21,787 nucleotides of DNA, from positions 1-21,787 of the forward strand of contig JBOGFI010000080.1 in the NCBI GenBank assembly GCA_050743365.1, in the 5' to 3' direction. The notes under the pieces were generated by a model. The model was not told where the DNA came from and searched no databases. It worked only from the letters and a program-made list of their open reading frames with translations. This DNA is from JBOGFI01 sp050743365. Its GTDB lineage: Bacteria > Actinomycetota > Acidimicrobiia > IMCC26256 > JACDBD01. Positions 1 through 7,560 of this stretch are shown one piece after another. Position 1 is the first letter of the stretch. Every line of letters starts with the position of its first letter. A program made the translations under genes and the position numbers.

Positions 1-1
1 G

Positions 2-586
2 CCCACGCCGGCCGCCGACGACTCCGCCACGAGGGTCTCGTCGCCCACGCCGACCTGGCAGCCCTCCGGGGCGACGCCACCGCCGGGCACCCCGACGCCC
101 GCGCCGAAGAAGGGTGGCGGCGTGCCCGCCGCCCTGGCGATCGTCCTCGGGGCCGTGGCCGCGGTGGCGGTGATCCTTGCCATCGTGTTCTTCACCGGGA
201 AGAGCAGCGCCGACGACGACAAGAAGAAGGCACAGAACGAGACCGAGGAGGCCCAGGCGCAGGTGAGCGAGCTCGAGGGCACGGTGTCCGACCAGGACGC
301 GGAGATCACCGACCTGGAGGAGCAGGTGACCGCGCTCGAAGCGGAGCTGGGCATCTCCGAGGAAGCCGGCGGGATCCTCAGTGAGGTCGTCGTCCAGGGC
401 CGTACGACCGCCGACGTCCTCAAGACCTGCAGCGACGCAGCACGGGACTTCGCGATCAACTTCATCAACACCGGCGTGCCCGACCTCGGCCAGGCCCAGG
501 CGGTCGACGACCAGTGCGCGACCTCCGACCAGGCCTATGCCGACTTCATCGCCGTCATCGAGGAGCTCGAGGCCGCCGCGGAGTAG
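2..586 (+). CDS. Proline-rich, single-TM, coiled-coil protein (5' end cut off by window)
   Basis: The frame is open from base 2 with no start before the window edge, so this is a C-terminal part of about 194 residues. In order it shows a Pro/Thr/Ala-rich linker (about residues 1-40, ending PKKGGG), one hydrophobic helix (about 43-65, PAALAIVLGAVAAVAVILAI), a charged DDDKKK stop-transfer stretch, and a heptad-like E/L/Q-rich coiled coil (about 75-120). A small C-terminal region follows with two cysteines (TCSDAA and DQCATS), possibly a disulfide. The likely topology is cytoplasmic N-terminus and extracytoplasmic coiled coil. A GTG at 122 could serve as an internal start, but it would discard the linker. 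I do not recognise the family. The missing N-terminus (zinc ribbon, kinase or FHA are common in front of such linkers) would decide it. Confidence 0.75.
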   Translation, partial: PTPAADDSATRVSSPTPTWQPSGATPPPGTPTPAPKKGGGVPAALAIVLGAVAAVAVILAIVFFTGKSSADDDKKKAQNETEEAQAQVSELEGTVSDQDAEITDLEEQVTALEAELGISEEAGGILSEVVVQGRTTADVLKTCSDAARDFAINFINTGVPDLGQAQAVDDQCATSDQAYADFIAVIEELEAAAE

Positions 587-628
587 ATGCGTCCCTGGAC
601 CACCACGTTGGTGGTCGCACGACGCATC
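586..628. terminator. Long hairpin between convergent genes, likely bidirectional terminator
   Basis: The inner stem GACCACCA / TGGTGGTC (598-605 with 609-616, loop CGT) is perfect. An outer stem GATGCGT / ACGCATC (586-592 with 622-628) extends it across an internal loop. It lies between a plus gene ending at 586 and a minus gene ending at 640. No clear T-tract is visible, as is common in actinobacteria. Confidence 0.65.
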
Positions 629-639
629 AGCATCGGGCC

Positions 640-1182
640 TCAGCCGCCGTAGTTCATGCGGGTGTCCTCCATGCGCAAGACGGGCGTTTCCTCGTCCTTC
701 TGGAACCCTGCGTCGACGATCTCGCCGATGAACAAGGTGTGGCTGCCGACCCCGACCGACTGGCGGACCTCGCAGTCGAGGTAGGCGACCGCCTGGTCGA
801 GGACCGGCGCGCCACTCCGGCCGTCATGGAACGCGAACCCGTTGAGGGTCAGTGCGTCGAGGTCGACCTCGACCGGCTTGGTGAACTTGCGGACGATGGC
901 GCGGTCCTCACGGTCGATGAGGTTGAGGCAGAACACGCCGCCGTCGGTGATGAGCTCGTGCGTGAAGGCGTCCTTCTCGATACCGATACCGAGCAGCTTG
1001 GGCTCGAACCCGAGCTGCGTCGTCCAGTTCATCGTCATCCCGTTGCGCCGCTCGCCCGCGCGACTCCCCACGACATGGAGACCGCACGGCATCTTCCAGA
1101 GAACGCGTCGCCGCAGCTTGTCGTAGTCCTCGGGGTCGGCGCCCTCCGGGAACGGCCCGACGGGCCCGCTCGGGGCCGGCAT
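640..1182 (-). CDS. Flavin reductase-like (FMN-binding split barrel) protein
   Basis: This 180-aa protein has the flavin-reductase-like domain over nearly its full length. The N-terminal part has the conserved small-residue run around MPCGLHVVGSR. It continues with NGMTMNWTTQLGFEPKLLGIGIEK, the strand-turn typical of FMN-binding flavin reductases, then FCLNLIDRED and a C-terminal half with HTLFIGEIVDAG. Family members reduce FMN/FAD with NAD(P)H to supply two-component monooxygenases, and some are simply flavoproteins of unknown partner. No monooxygenase is in the window, so the substrate is open. The ATG at 1180-1182 gives the expected length, but no convincing ribosome binding site precedes it and a leaderless mRNA is possible. 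It is divergent from the sulfatase gene with 76 bp between them. Confidence 0.85.
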   Translation of the reverse strand: MPAPSGPVGPFPEGADPEDYDKLRRRVLWKMPCGLHVVGSRAGERRNGMTMNWTTQLGFEPKLLGIGIEKDAFTHELITDGGVFCLNLIDREDRAIVRKFTKPVEVDLDALTLNGFAFHDGRSGAPVLDQAVAYLDCEVRQSVGVGSHTLFIGEIVDAGFQKDEETPVLRMEDTRMNYGG

Positions 1183-1258
1183 GACGGCGAAGGCTACTGC
1201 GACACCCGCCGCGATCGGCTAGAACCACGATCGCGCCGGCGGGCGAAAGGGGTCAGGG

Positions 1259-2788
1259 ATGGCACACGACCCGGTCACGGCCGAGACCACGCCGGTCGCC
1301 GACCACCGCGAGCCGGTCTTCGTGAACGCCGCGCAGGTCGCCGCCTCCGAGTGCAAGCTCGCCGACCTCGAGCAGCGGACGGGCCGCAAGCCCAACATGC
1401 TCATCGTGCTCATGGACGACGTGGGGTGGGGCGACTTCGGCTGCTACGGGGGCGGCGCGATGGCGGGCGCGCCCACCCCCAACATCGATCGGCTCGCCCG
1501 CGAGGGCCTCCTGCTCACGTCGTGCTACTCCGAGCCGTCCTGCACCCCGTCGCGGGCCTCGCTCATGACCGGCCGCCTGCCCATGCGCCACGGGCTGCTC
1601 GTCCCGCCGATGTACGGCATGCCCGGCGGGCTGGAAGGCGAGGTCACGCTGGCGGAGCTGCTCACCGACGCCGGGTACGTCACGCAGGCGGTCGGCAAGT
1701 GGCACATGGGAGAGAACATCGAGTCTCAGCCCCAGAACCGCGGGTTCGACGACTTCTACGGGTTCCTCAGCGTGTCGGACATATACACCGAGTGGCGCGA
1801 CCCCTACTTCTTCCCCGAGGTGGTCTACAGCGAGGAACGAAGCGATTGGATCAAGAACGAGCCGTTCAACAAGTGCTTCGTGCACGCGACGAAGGGAGGC
1901 GAGCCCGAGAACGTCGAGGAGGTCACCATCCCGGTGCTGTCGACGCTCGACGACCAGTGGGCGAAGTACTCCGTCGACTTCATCAACCGGATGGCCACGA
2001 ACGACAAGCCGTGGTTCCTCTACCACTGCACCCGCGGCGCCCACTTCGACAACTACCCGCTCGAGCGGTTCCGGGGGTCGTCACCGGCCAAGCACCCGTA
2101 CAAGGACACGATCATCGAGCTCGACGACATCGTCGGCCGGCTGGTGCGGGCGCTGGAGGAGTCGGGGCAGCTCGACAACACGCTCGTGTTCATTTCGTCG
2201 GACAACGGTCCCGAGATGGAGACCTGGCCGGACGCGGCCTACACGCCGTTCCGCTGCGCCAAGGGCTCGACCTGGGAGGGCGGCGTCCGGGTGCCCGGGG
2301 TCTTGTGCTGGCCCGGGATGATCGAGCCCGGCCGCACCTCGGATGGCCTCTTCGACCAGCTCGACCTCTTCGCCACCATGCTGACCCTCGCCGGCATCTC
2401 CGACCGCGTCCCCGACGACCGTTACGTCGACGCCGTCGACCAGACCTCGTTCCTGCTCGCCCCCGCCGGCGACTCCAACCGCAAGTTCCACTACTACTGG
2501 CTCACGTCGAACTTCTCCGCGGTGCGGGTCGGCGAGTACAAGTACATGCTGAGCTCGATCTCCGACGACGAGCGTGACGTGGTGAACCCGGGCGGCTTCA
2601 CCGGCGTCGTGCAGCAGTATCCGTACGGCCGGCTCTTCAACCTGTACCTGGACCCCAAGGAGACGCACAGCTACCTGATCCGCAAGCTCGTGTACATCGA
2701 GTTGATCCAGCGGGCAGTCGGCGACCACCTGCGGACGTTCCGCGACTACCCTTCGAAGCCCCCACCGAGAAGGCAGCGTGACGCATGA
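1259..2788 (+). CDS. Sulfatase (arylsulfatase family, Cys-type formylglycine enzyme)
   Basis: This 509-aa sulfatase should hydrolyse sulfate esters, or less often phosphonate esters. The signature C-T-P-S-R is at residues 95-99. Cys95 is the residue converted to formylglycine by a formylglycine-generating enzyme, which is not in this window. Metal ligands are visible as DD at 53-54 (LIVLMDDVGWGD) and the later SSDNGPE. GKWHMG and the C-terminal half fit the alkaline-phosphatase fold. There is no signal peptide: about 45 polar residues precede the first strand, so the enzyme looks cytoplasmic. An AAAGGGG-like ribosome site lies before the ATG. Its last codon overlaps the next gene by 4 bp (ATGA), implying coupled translation. 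The natural substrate cannot be read from sequence. Confidence 0.93.
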   Translation: MAHDPVTAETTPVADHREPVFVNAAQVAASECKLADLEQRTGRKPNMLIVLMDDVGWGDFGCYGGGAMAGAPTPNIDRLAREGLLLTSCYSEPSCTPSRASLMTGRLPMRHGLLVPPMYGMPGGLEGEVTLAELLTDAGYVTQAVGKWHMGENIESQPQNRGFDDFYGFLSVSDIYTEWRDPYFFPEVVYSEERSDWIKNEPFNKCFVHATKGGEPENVEEVTIPVLSTLDDQWAKYSVDFINRMATNDKPWFLYHCTRGAHFDNYPLERFRGSSPAKHPYKDTIIELDDIVGRLVRALEESGQLDNTLVFISSDNGPEMETWPDAAYTPFRCAKGSTWEGGVRVPGVLCWPGMIEPGRTSDGLFDQLDLFATMLTLAGISDRVPDDRYVDAVDQTSFLLAPAGDSNRKFHYYWLTSNFSAVRVGEYKYMLSSISDDERDVVNPGGFTGVVQQYPYGRLFNLYLDPKETHSYLIRKLVYIELIQRAVGDHLRTFRDYPSKPPPRRQRDA

Positions 2789-3444
2789 CGGACTACGCGC
2801 AGGTCTACTCCGATCTACGGGGCCGGGTCATCGGGCTCGTGGGCGACCTCGACGACACCGGGCTGCACACGGTCGCGCCGGCCACGCCCGAGTGGCGAGT
2901 CCGCGACATCGTCGCCCATCTCAGCGGCATCACCGCCGACATCCTCGCCGGCAACCTCGACGGTGTCGCCACCGACGGCTGGACGGGCAAGCAGGTCGGC
3001 GACCGGCGCGACTGGCCCTTCGACGATGTGCTCGCGGAGTGGGAGGAGAAGGGGAAGGCGGTCGAGGCGCTGATGCCGGACTTCCCCGAGGTCGTGGTCG
3101 GCCAGATGATCACCGACGCCGCCACCCACGAGCACGACGTCCGCGGCGCGCTCGGCGCGCCCGGCGCCCGCGAGTCGGAGGCCGCTGACATCGGGTTCCG
3201 GTGGGGAGCAGCCGCGCTCGACAGCAGCGAGCCGCTCCGCCTGGAGACCGAGGTGGGGCCGGTCAGCGTGGGAGACGGCGAGCCCGTCGCCACCGTTCGC
3301 GCGAGCCGATTCGAGCTGGTCCGGTCGATGACGGGACGGCGGAGCCTCGACCAGATGCGGGCCTACGGGTGGGACAGTGAGCCCCGCCCCGAGCGCCTCG
3401 CACTCGGCATCTTCACGCCGCGGCCGACACCGCTCGTCGAGTAG
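2785..3444 (+). CDS. Maleylpyruvate isomerase/TIGR03083-family DinB-like protein
   Basis: This 219-aa protein has the N-terminal four-helix DinB-like domain of the mycothiol-dependent maleylpyruvate isomerase superfamily, with WRVRDIVAHLSG (His45) and the later AATHEHDVRGAL (His115, His117). These are the histidines expected to bind a divalent metal. The C-terminal domain (about 140-219) is a small alpha/beta region containing FELVRSMTGRRS, common in this family. Members use mycothiol, the actinobacterial thiol, for isomerisation or thiol transfer, but most are uncharacterised. The start overlaps the sulfatase stop by ATGA, so the two form an operon. A joint role in degrading a sulfated or aromatic compound is inference only. 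Confidence 0.85.
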   Translation: MTDYAQVYSDLRGRVIGLVGDLDDTGLHTVAPATPEWRVRDIVAHLSGITADILAGNLDGVATDGWTGKQVGDRRDWPFDDVLAEWEEKGKAVEALMPDFPEVVVGQMITDAATHEHDVRGALGAPGARESEAADIGFRWGAAALDSSEPLRLETEVGPVSVGDGEPVATVRASRFELVRSMTGRRSLDQMRAYGWDSEPRPERLALGIFTPRPTPLVE

Positions 3445-3509
3445 CGCCCGCCGTCCCGATCAGGACGACTGGTCGACCGCGTAGGGCGCCGAGGATCGAA
3501 CCTCACCGG

Positions 3510-3773
3510 TCAGTTGTCGGAGGCGTCGGGAAGCGGCAACCGCGCGTCGGCGTCGAGGAGGGCGCGGGCGGGCTCGAGGTCGTCATCGAACACGCACACC
3601 CGGAAGCCGTCGAGCAGCGCGAAATGCGGCGCCCAGCCGTCGGCGTCGCCGTACTTGGCCATTGCCCGGATGCCGTTGCCCTCGAGCAGCCCGATCGCGG
3701 CATCGGCCTCGAGGCGGGTGGGGAAGTTAGCCAACTCCACGATCCGGCCGTCGCGGCGCGGACGGTGCTTCAT
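3510..3773 (-). CDS. DUF2007-type putative signal-transducing small protein
   Basis: This 87-aa protein has a core of IVELANFPTRLEADAAIGLL, then GNGIRAMAKYGDADGW, then a strand FRVCVFDDDLEPARALLDA. That is the beta-alpha-beta plan of DUF2007 proteins: a ferredoxin-like fold in which a change of protein source or position is read by a small domain. Biochemical function is not established for the family. It is divergent from the MFS gene with a 52-bp spacer, and GGAG lies immediately before the ATG. The C-terminus PLPDASDN is polar. Cytoplasmic location is expected because no hydrophobic helix is present. Confidence 0.72.
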   Translation of the reverse strand: MKHRPRRDGRIVELANFPTRLEADAAIGLLEGNGIRAMAKYGDADGWAPHFALLDGFRVCVFDDDLEPARALLDADARLPLPDASDN

Positions 3774-3825
3774 AGCTCCACGCTAGTGGCAGGAGACGGG
3801 GGTGCCTCCGGTACGGTGAGCCTCG

Positions 3826-5103
3826 GTGGACCTCTCGCGCTCGTTCGCCCCCCTTCGGCACCGGCCGTTCGCGCTCCTGTGGGCCGGCGCGTTCACGTCG
3901 AACATCGGCACCTGGATGGAGACGGTCGCGGTGGGCGTGCTCGTCACCTCCTCCACCGGGCAGGCGGGCTGGGCCGGTCTGGTGGCGGCAGCCGGGTTCG
4001 TGCCCAGCGCCGTGCTCGGGCCGTTCGGCGGCGCGCTCGCCGACCGCCTGCCACGGCGGAAGCTTCTGCTCGCCACGACCGCCGTGCAGACCGCGCTCGC
4101 GGGGCTGCTCACCGTGCTCACCGCCGCCGACGCCGCCAACCCCGGTCTGGTCACGCTCGTCGTGCTCGCCTCGGGCTGCGCGATGGCCCTGGGCTTCCCC
4201 GCCTACCAGGCGCTGCTCCCCGACCTCGTGCCCCGGGAGGACCTGGCCGGGGCGGTTGCGCTGTCGTCGGCGCAGTGGAACCTGGGGCGCGTGATCGGCC
4301 CTGCGCTCGCGGGCGTGGTGATCCGCATCGGCGGCTACGAGTGGGCGTTCGGCCTCAACACCGTGAGCTTCCTCGCCGTCGTCGCGGTGCTGCTAGCCCT
4401 AAGGCTGCCGAGACCCGCACCCGCGGGTGAGGCATCGATCGTGGCGGCGATCCGCGCCGGCGCCCGCTTCGTCCGCCGCGATCCCGGCATCCGTGTGGTG
4501 GTCGGCTACATGGCCCTCAACTCTCTGCTGGCGGCGCCGTTCATCGCCCTCGTGCCCGCGGTCGCGCTCAAGGTCTTCCACAACGAGCAGGCCGGCACCG
4601 CGGCGCTCGTCACTGCCCAGGGCGTCGGCGCGGTGTTGATGGGGTTGTCGCTCGGCACGCTCCACGCCCGGTTCGGTAGCCGGCGCGTGCTGCTCGGCGT
4701 GCTGTGGGGGCTGCCGGTGGCGCTCTGCGGGTACGCCGCTGCTCCCACGCTCGCGTTGGGAGTGGTCGCGATCTTCTTCGTCGGGTTCCTCTACCTCGGC
4801 GCGCTGTCGAGCTTCACCACCGTCGCCCAGCTTCGCTCCCCCGCGTACCTGCGCGGCCGGGTGCTGAGCGTGCTGATGGTGCTGCTGGGCACGCTCTACC
4901 CGCTCGGCAGCGTGATCCAGGGCGCGATCGCCGACCGCGTCGGCCTCCGGGCCACCACCGCCGGCGCGGGGGTCGTCATGGCGGCGACGCTGCTCGCGGT
5001 GCGGCTGCTGCGGCCCGACATCGCCGACGGGCTCGACGAGCTCGAGGGCGCGCCCGAGCCGGTGCCGGTGAGCCCCGAGCCCGTGCCGGTCGCGCCCGAG
5101 TAG
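3826..5103 (+). CDS. MFS transporter, MFS_3/EntS-like exporter
   Basis: This 425-aa protein is about 12 hydrophobic helices long. The opening FAPLRHRPFALLWAGAFTSNIGTWM is characteristic of the MFS_3 (EntS-like, transmembrane secretion effector) branch of proton-coupled exporters. The family A-like loop follows as GGALADRLPRRKLLL (about residues 67-81). A second copy of this loop is seen as LHARFGSRRVLLG, and LPDLVPREDLAGAVALSSAQWNLGRVIGPALAG is the typical middle region. Substrates of relatives range from siderophores to macrolides, and none can be assigned here. The GTG start has GGTGAG 6 nt upstream. The C-terminal tail is an acidic Pro-rich duplication, EPVPVSPEPVPVAPE. The gene converges on the next gene with only 12 bp between. 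Confidence 0.88.
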   Translation: MDLSRSFAPLRHRPFALLWAGAFTSNIGTWMETVAVGVLVTSSTGQAGWAGLVAAAGFVPSAVLGPFGGALADRLPRRKLLLATTAVQTALAGLLTVLTAADAANPGLVTLVVLASGCAMALGFPAYQALLPDLVPREDLAGAVALSSAQWNLGRVIGPALAGVVIRIGGYEWAFGLNTVSFLAVVAVLLALRLPRPAPAGEASIVAAIRAGARFVRRDPGIRVVVGYMALNSLLAAPFIALVPAVALKVFHNEQAGTAALVTAQGVGAVLMGLSLGTLHARFGSRRVLLGVLWGLPVALCGYAAAPTLALGVVAIFFVGFLYLGALSSFTTVAQLRSPAYLRGRVLSVLMVLLGTLYPLGSVIQGAIADRVGLRATTAGAGVVMAATLLAVRLLRPDIADGLDELEGAPEPVPVSPEPVPVAPE

Positions 5104-5115
5104 CCCGCGTAGCTT

Positions 5116-5553
5116 CTATGCCCGACGAAGCGCGAACACGCTCGCGCCGACGAGGGCCACCGCGCAGGCCAGCTGACCGAACCACCACGCGGCGAAGGCG
5201 TGGTGACCCGAGACCGGGCAGGCGATCGAGAAGGCCATGAAGATGCCCGCCCCCGCGAGCGACGCGAGCAGGCCCCAGCGTCGGCGCGCCAGCAACCCGG
5301 CCGCCGTCACGGCAAGCGAGCCCAGGAAGACGAGGCTGAGGGCGGTCGCCCACGCCGGCGTCGGCTCCGCTGCCCGGGGCTCGAGCGTCGACCCGATCAT
5401 GAACAGCACGTACCACGTCGCGCCCATGAGCACAGCCGCCTCGGTAGAGATGCGCTCACCCAGCCACGCCCGGGTGTCGGGCCGTACGGGCGGCGCATCG
5501 ACGGTCGTCTCCGGGACTCGCGCCTCACTGGTGATCGTGGGGGTGGTGGTCAT
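5116..5553 (-). CDS. Small four-helix membrane protein, function unknown
   Basis: This 145-aa protein has a polar N-terminal tail (about residues 1-37, rich in T/P/V) followed by four hydrophobic segments: about 38-55 (AAVLMGATWYVLFMIGS), 67-87 (WATALSLVFLGSLAVTAAGLL), 94-112 (LLASLAGAGIFMAFSI) and 121-142 (WWFGQLACAVALVGASVFAL). CPVSGHH between helices 3 and 4 is the only conserved-looking polar patch and might bind a metal or heme. A strong AGGAGG ribosome site sits just upstream of the ATG. The gene is divergent from the enoyl-CoA hydratase gene and convergent with the MFS gene. I do not recognise the family. Confidence 0.72.
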   Translation of the reverse strand: MTTTPTITSEARVPETTVDAPPVRPDTRAWLGERISTEAAVLMGATWYVLFMIGSTLEPRAAEPTPAWATALSLVFLGSLAVTAAGLLARRRWGLLASLAGAGIFMAFSIACPVSGHHAFAAWWFGQLACAVALVGASVFALRRA

Positions 5554-5651
5554 GGGCCCTCCTGGTGGGCGACGGCGCGGCCATTCTCGCGCTGCTACCG
5601 TCCGCCCGCCGCGCGGGCCGTCGGGTGGGCCCTCGGGGAGAGGAGCGGGCC

Positions 5652-6416
5652 ATGGTCATCGAGCGGGAGCGGCGGGGGCGAGTGGGGATCCTGACGCTCA
5701 ACCGGCCCGAGGCCCGTAATGCCGTCAGCGACGAGCTCGCCCGGGCCATGGAGGCCGCCCTCGACAACCTCGAGGCCGACGACGAGGTGTGGGCCGTCGT
5801 CATCACCGGGAGGGGGCCGACCTTCTGCGCCGGTGCCGACCTCAAGATGGTGGCCAGGGGCGAAGGCGGGAAGCTCGCGACCGAGCGGGGCGGGTTCGGC
5901 GGCATCGTCGCTCGCGACTTCCCCAAGCCGCTCGTCGCCGCCGTCAACGGGCCCGCGCTGGCGGGCGGGTTCGAGATCGTGCTCGCGTGCGACCTGGTGG
6001 TGGCGGCCGAGGACGCCACCTTCGGGCTACCCGAGGTGAAGCGGGGCCTGTTCGCGGCCGCCGGAGGTCCGTTCCGCCTGGCCAAGCGGATCCCGCTGGC
6101 GCTGGCGACCGAGCTCGTCATCACCGGTGAGCCCATCGATGCCGCCCGTGCCCACGCCCTCGGCCTCGTCAACCGCCTGGTCCCCCGCGAGCGGGTCCTC
6201 GACGAGGCGATGGCGCTGACGGACCGGATCACGGAGAACGGCCCGGTGGCAGTGCGGAACTCGCTGAGGATGATGCGGGAGGCGGCCGACCTCACCGAGC
6301 CCGAGGCCTGGCCCCGCAGCAACCAGCTCGCGATCGAGGTCTTCTCCACTCGCGACGCGATCGAGGGCGCCACTGCATTCGCCGAGAAGCGCCCGCCCCG
6401 CTGGACGGGAAGCTGA
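5652..6416 (+). CDS. Enoyl-CoA hydratase/isomerase (crotonase) family protein
   Basis: This 254-aa crotonase-fold protein likely hydrates a 2-enoyl-CoA in fatty-acid or aromatic degradation. The oxyanion-hole segment is GRGPTFCAGADLKM (about 53-66), and AVNGPALAGGFEIVLACD carries the second backbone NH. Glu108 (in GGFE) and Glu128 (in FGLPEVKRG) match the two catalytic glutamates of rat mitochondrial hydratase, so hydratase activity is plausible rather than a degenerate isomerase. The open frame extends upstream to 5565. The ATG at 5652 is preferred because GAGAGGAG lies 5-10 nt before it and the protein then begins at MVIERERRGRVGILTLNRPE, the normal family N-terminus. The natural acyl group is unknown. 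Confidence 0.92.
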   Translation: MVIERERRGRVGILTLNRPEARNAVSDELARAMEAALDNLEADDEVWAVVITGRGPTFCAGADLKMVARGEGGKLATERGGFGGIVARDFPKPLVAAVNGPALAGGFEIVLACDLVVAAEDATFGLPEVKRGLFAAAGGPFRLAKRIPLALATELVITGEPIDAARAHALGLVNRLVPRERVLDEAMALTDRITENGPVAVRNSLRMMREAADLTEPEAWPRSNQLAIEVFSTRDAIEGATAFAEKRPPRWTGS

Positions 6417-6457
6417 CCGCGCTCAGGACCGCACGCGCACACGGAGGTGGTGCCCAG

Positions 6458-6484
6458 GGTTTGCGCGCAGTCCCACCGGGGAAC
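6458..6484 (+). promoter_or_regulatory. SigF/SigB-type promoter candidate before csbD
   Basis: GGTTT at 6458-6462 (GTTT 6459-6462), a 16-nt spacer, then GGGAAC at 6479-6484. Known sigma-B/SigF promoters have GTTT-like -35 and GGGTAT/GGGTAC-like -10 elements 14-17 nt apart. The csbD start is 48 nt further on, leaving room for a short leader and the GAAAGGAG ribosome site. csbD is sigma-B controlled in Bacillus subtilis, which supports the call. Confidence 0.65.
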
Positions 6485-6532
6485 GACTGACGCGAGAGGG
6501 CGCACCCGTCGGCGCCCCGAAAGGAGTGAGCA

Positions 6533-6727
6533 ATGGAAGGAAAAAAGGACGAGCTCAAGGGCCGGGCCAAGGAAGCGGCCGGTGACCTCACCGACGACGA
6601 CGACCTCGAGCGTGAGGGCAAGGCCGACCAGGCCGCCGGCAAGGCCAAGCAGTTCCTCGAGGACGCCAAGGAGAAGGGTGAGGACCTCATCGACAAGGTC
6701 AAGGACAAGGTCAACCGCGACCGGTAG
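6533..6727 (+). CDS. csbD: CsbD-family stress protein
   Basis: This 64-aa, highly charged, Ala/Lys/Glu/Asp-rich helical protein starts MEGKKDELKGRAKEAAGDLT and has a second repeat-like part, EREGKADQAAGKAKQFLEDA. This is the CsbD family hallmark, and the length is normal. CsbD proteins are among the most strongly induced general-stress proteins in many bacteria, though their molecular role is not known; they are predicted to be disordered or helical bundles. GAAAGGAG sits 7 nt before the ATG. A SigF-type promoter lies upstream, and the SigF regulatory operon lies immediately downstream on the opposite strand. The stop codon is inside an 11-bp tandem repeat that places stops in all three frames. 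Confidence 0.93.
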   Translation: MEGKKDELKGRAKEAAGDLTDDDDLEREGKADQAAGKAKQFLEDAKEKGEDLIDKVKDKVNRDR

Positions 6728-6751
6728 GCGACCGGTAGGCGACCGGTAGGC
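6719..6751 (+). repeat. Three tandem 11-bp repeats carrying TAG in all three frames
   Basis: The unit GACCGGTAGGC occurs three times without interruption and covers the csbD stop codon. Because the unit is 11 bp, the three TAG triplets (6725, 6736, 6747) fall in three different frames. Confidence 0.9.
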
Positions 6752-6776
6752 GGCCGCCAGGCCCACGATCACGACA

Positions 6777-6796
6777 CGCCGGGCGAACGCCCGGCG
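6777..6796. terminator. Hairpin between convergent csbD and STAS gene
   Basis: A 9-bp perfect GC stem (CGCCGGGCG / CGCCCGGCG) with an AA apex lies 50 bp after csbD and 10 bp after the STAS stop on the other strand. It could terminate both. There is no T-tract. Confidence 0.65.
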
Positions 6797-6806
6797 GGTC
6801 GTCGGT

Positions 6807-7151
6807 CTACTCGACGATCGTGAAGACCTGGGCCAGCCCGGTGATGTCGAAGACCTTGCGGGCGGCGGGCTGTGGCGCCCGCAACTCCAGCTCGCCGGAC
6901 TGCTCGCGGATCCGCTTGAGCGCCCCGACGAAGACGCCCAGGCCCGACGAGTCGATGAAGTCCATCCCGCTGAGGTCGAGGGTCACACGACGGGCGCCCC
7001 CGTCGATCAGGCGGTAGAGCTCCTCCCGCAGGGCGGACGACGTGTAGACGTCGACCTCCCCGTGCACGCTGAGCACAGCGCCGTCGGCAGCGTCCTCCAC
7101 CGAGATCGTGAACTCGTTCTGGTCGGCCGCGCTCGATCCCGTCGTCGACAT
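6807..7151 (-). CDS. STAS-domain anti-sigma factor antagonist (copy 1)
   Basis: This 114-aa RsbV/SpoIIAA-type protein has a STAS domain of about 90 residues: FTISVEDAADGAVLSVHGEVD, then LREELYRLIDGGARRVTLDLS, then the signature MDFIDSSGLGVF. Ser68 in DSSG aligns with the serine phosphorylated by RsbW-type kinases. Unphosphorylated, the protein would bind the anti-sigma and free the sigma factor. The frame stays open to 7313, but the ATG at 7149-7151 gives the normal length and begins after the upstream gene stop. It is the last gene of the minus operon usfX-like, sigF, rsbW-like, STAS, 10 bp after the kinase gene, which is its most likely partner. Confidence 0.9.
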   Translation of the reverse strand: MSTTGSSAADQNEFTISVEDAADGAVLSVHGEVDVYTSSALREELYRLIDGGARRVTLDLSGMDFIDSSGLGVFVGALKRIREQSGELELRAPQPAARKVFDITGLAQVFTIVE

Positions 7152-7161
7152 CGGGGGGAGC

Positions 7162-7560
7162 CTACCGGGCGCCGGTCGGGAGCTCGAACCACACGAGCGT
7201 CCCTCCCTCCGACGCCCTGCTCCCCCACCGGCTCGCGAGAGTGTCGACGATGTGCAGGCCGCGGCCACCCTGCTGCTCGGGCTGGGGGTGTCGCACCCGG
7301 ACGCGCCCGCCACCGCTGTCGTAGACCTCGACCCGTACCGTCTCCGGCTGCTGCACGACCGAGACCCGAGCCCGGGAGCCGGCGTGCCGGCACGCGTTGG
7401 TGATCAGCTCGCTGGTGAGCAAGCGCGCCAGCTCGGCGACATCGGGGGCGACCTCCCAGCGGCAGAGGGCGGCGCCAACGAACCGGCGGGCGGCGGCCGC
7501 GCTGGCCGGCACGGCGGGGAAGACCGTCGACACGCCATCGAGCACGGAGCTGTCGCTCAC
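7162..7560 (-). CDS. RsbW-type anti-sigma serine kinase (GHKL ATPase)
   Basis: This 132-aa HATPase_c_2 protein has all the Bergerat-fold boxes: N box SELITNACRHA (Asn55), G1 box VYDSGGG (Asp81), G2 box GGRGLHIVD (about 98-106) and the final GGTLVWFELP strand. It should bind ATP, hold a SigF-type sigma factor inactive, and phosphorylate a STAS antagonist, probably the protein encoded 10 bp downstream. The GTG start (7558-7560) overlaps the sigma stop as GTGA, so translation is coupled to sigF. Unlike the two UsfX-like proteins nearby it has an intact nucleotide pocket. A phosphatase input (RsbU/P type) is not in the window. Confidence 0.9.
   Translation of the reverse strand: MSDSSVLDGVSTVFPAVPASAAAARRFVGAALCRWEVAPDVAELARLLTSELITNACRHAGSRARVSVVQQPETVRVEVYDSGGGRVRVRHPQPEQQGGRGLHIVDTLASRWGSRASEGGTLVWFELPTGAR

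Noticed and set aside
514..2577. 687-codon plus-strand open frame over the flavin reductase and sulfatase region
   Set aside because: Out-of-frame Arg/Ala/Pro-rich text. The sulfatase is in another frame and the flavin reductase is on the minus strand.
3491..3504. tRNA T-arm-like sequence on the minus strand (GGTTCGAT between GAG and CTC)
   Set aside because: Only 65 bp between genes, no acceptor, D or anticodon arms found.
5565..5651. Longer N-terminus of the enoyl-CoA hydratase
   Set aside because: Arg-rich non-conserved text with no ribosome site. ATG 5652 has a good one.
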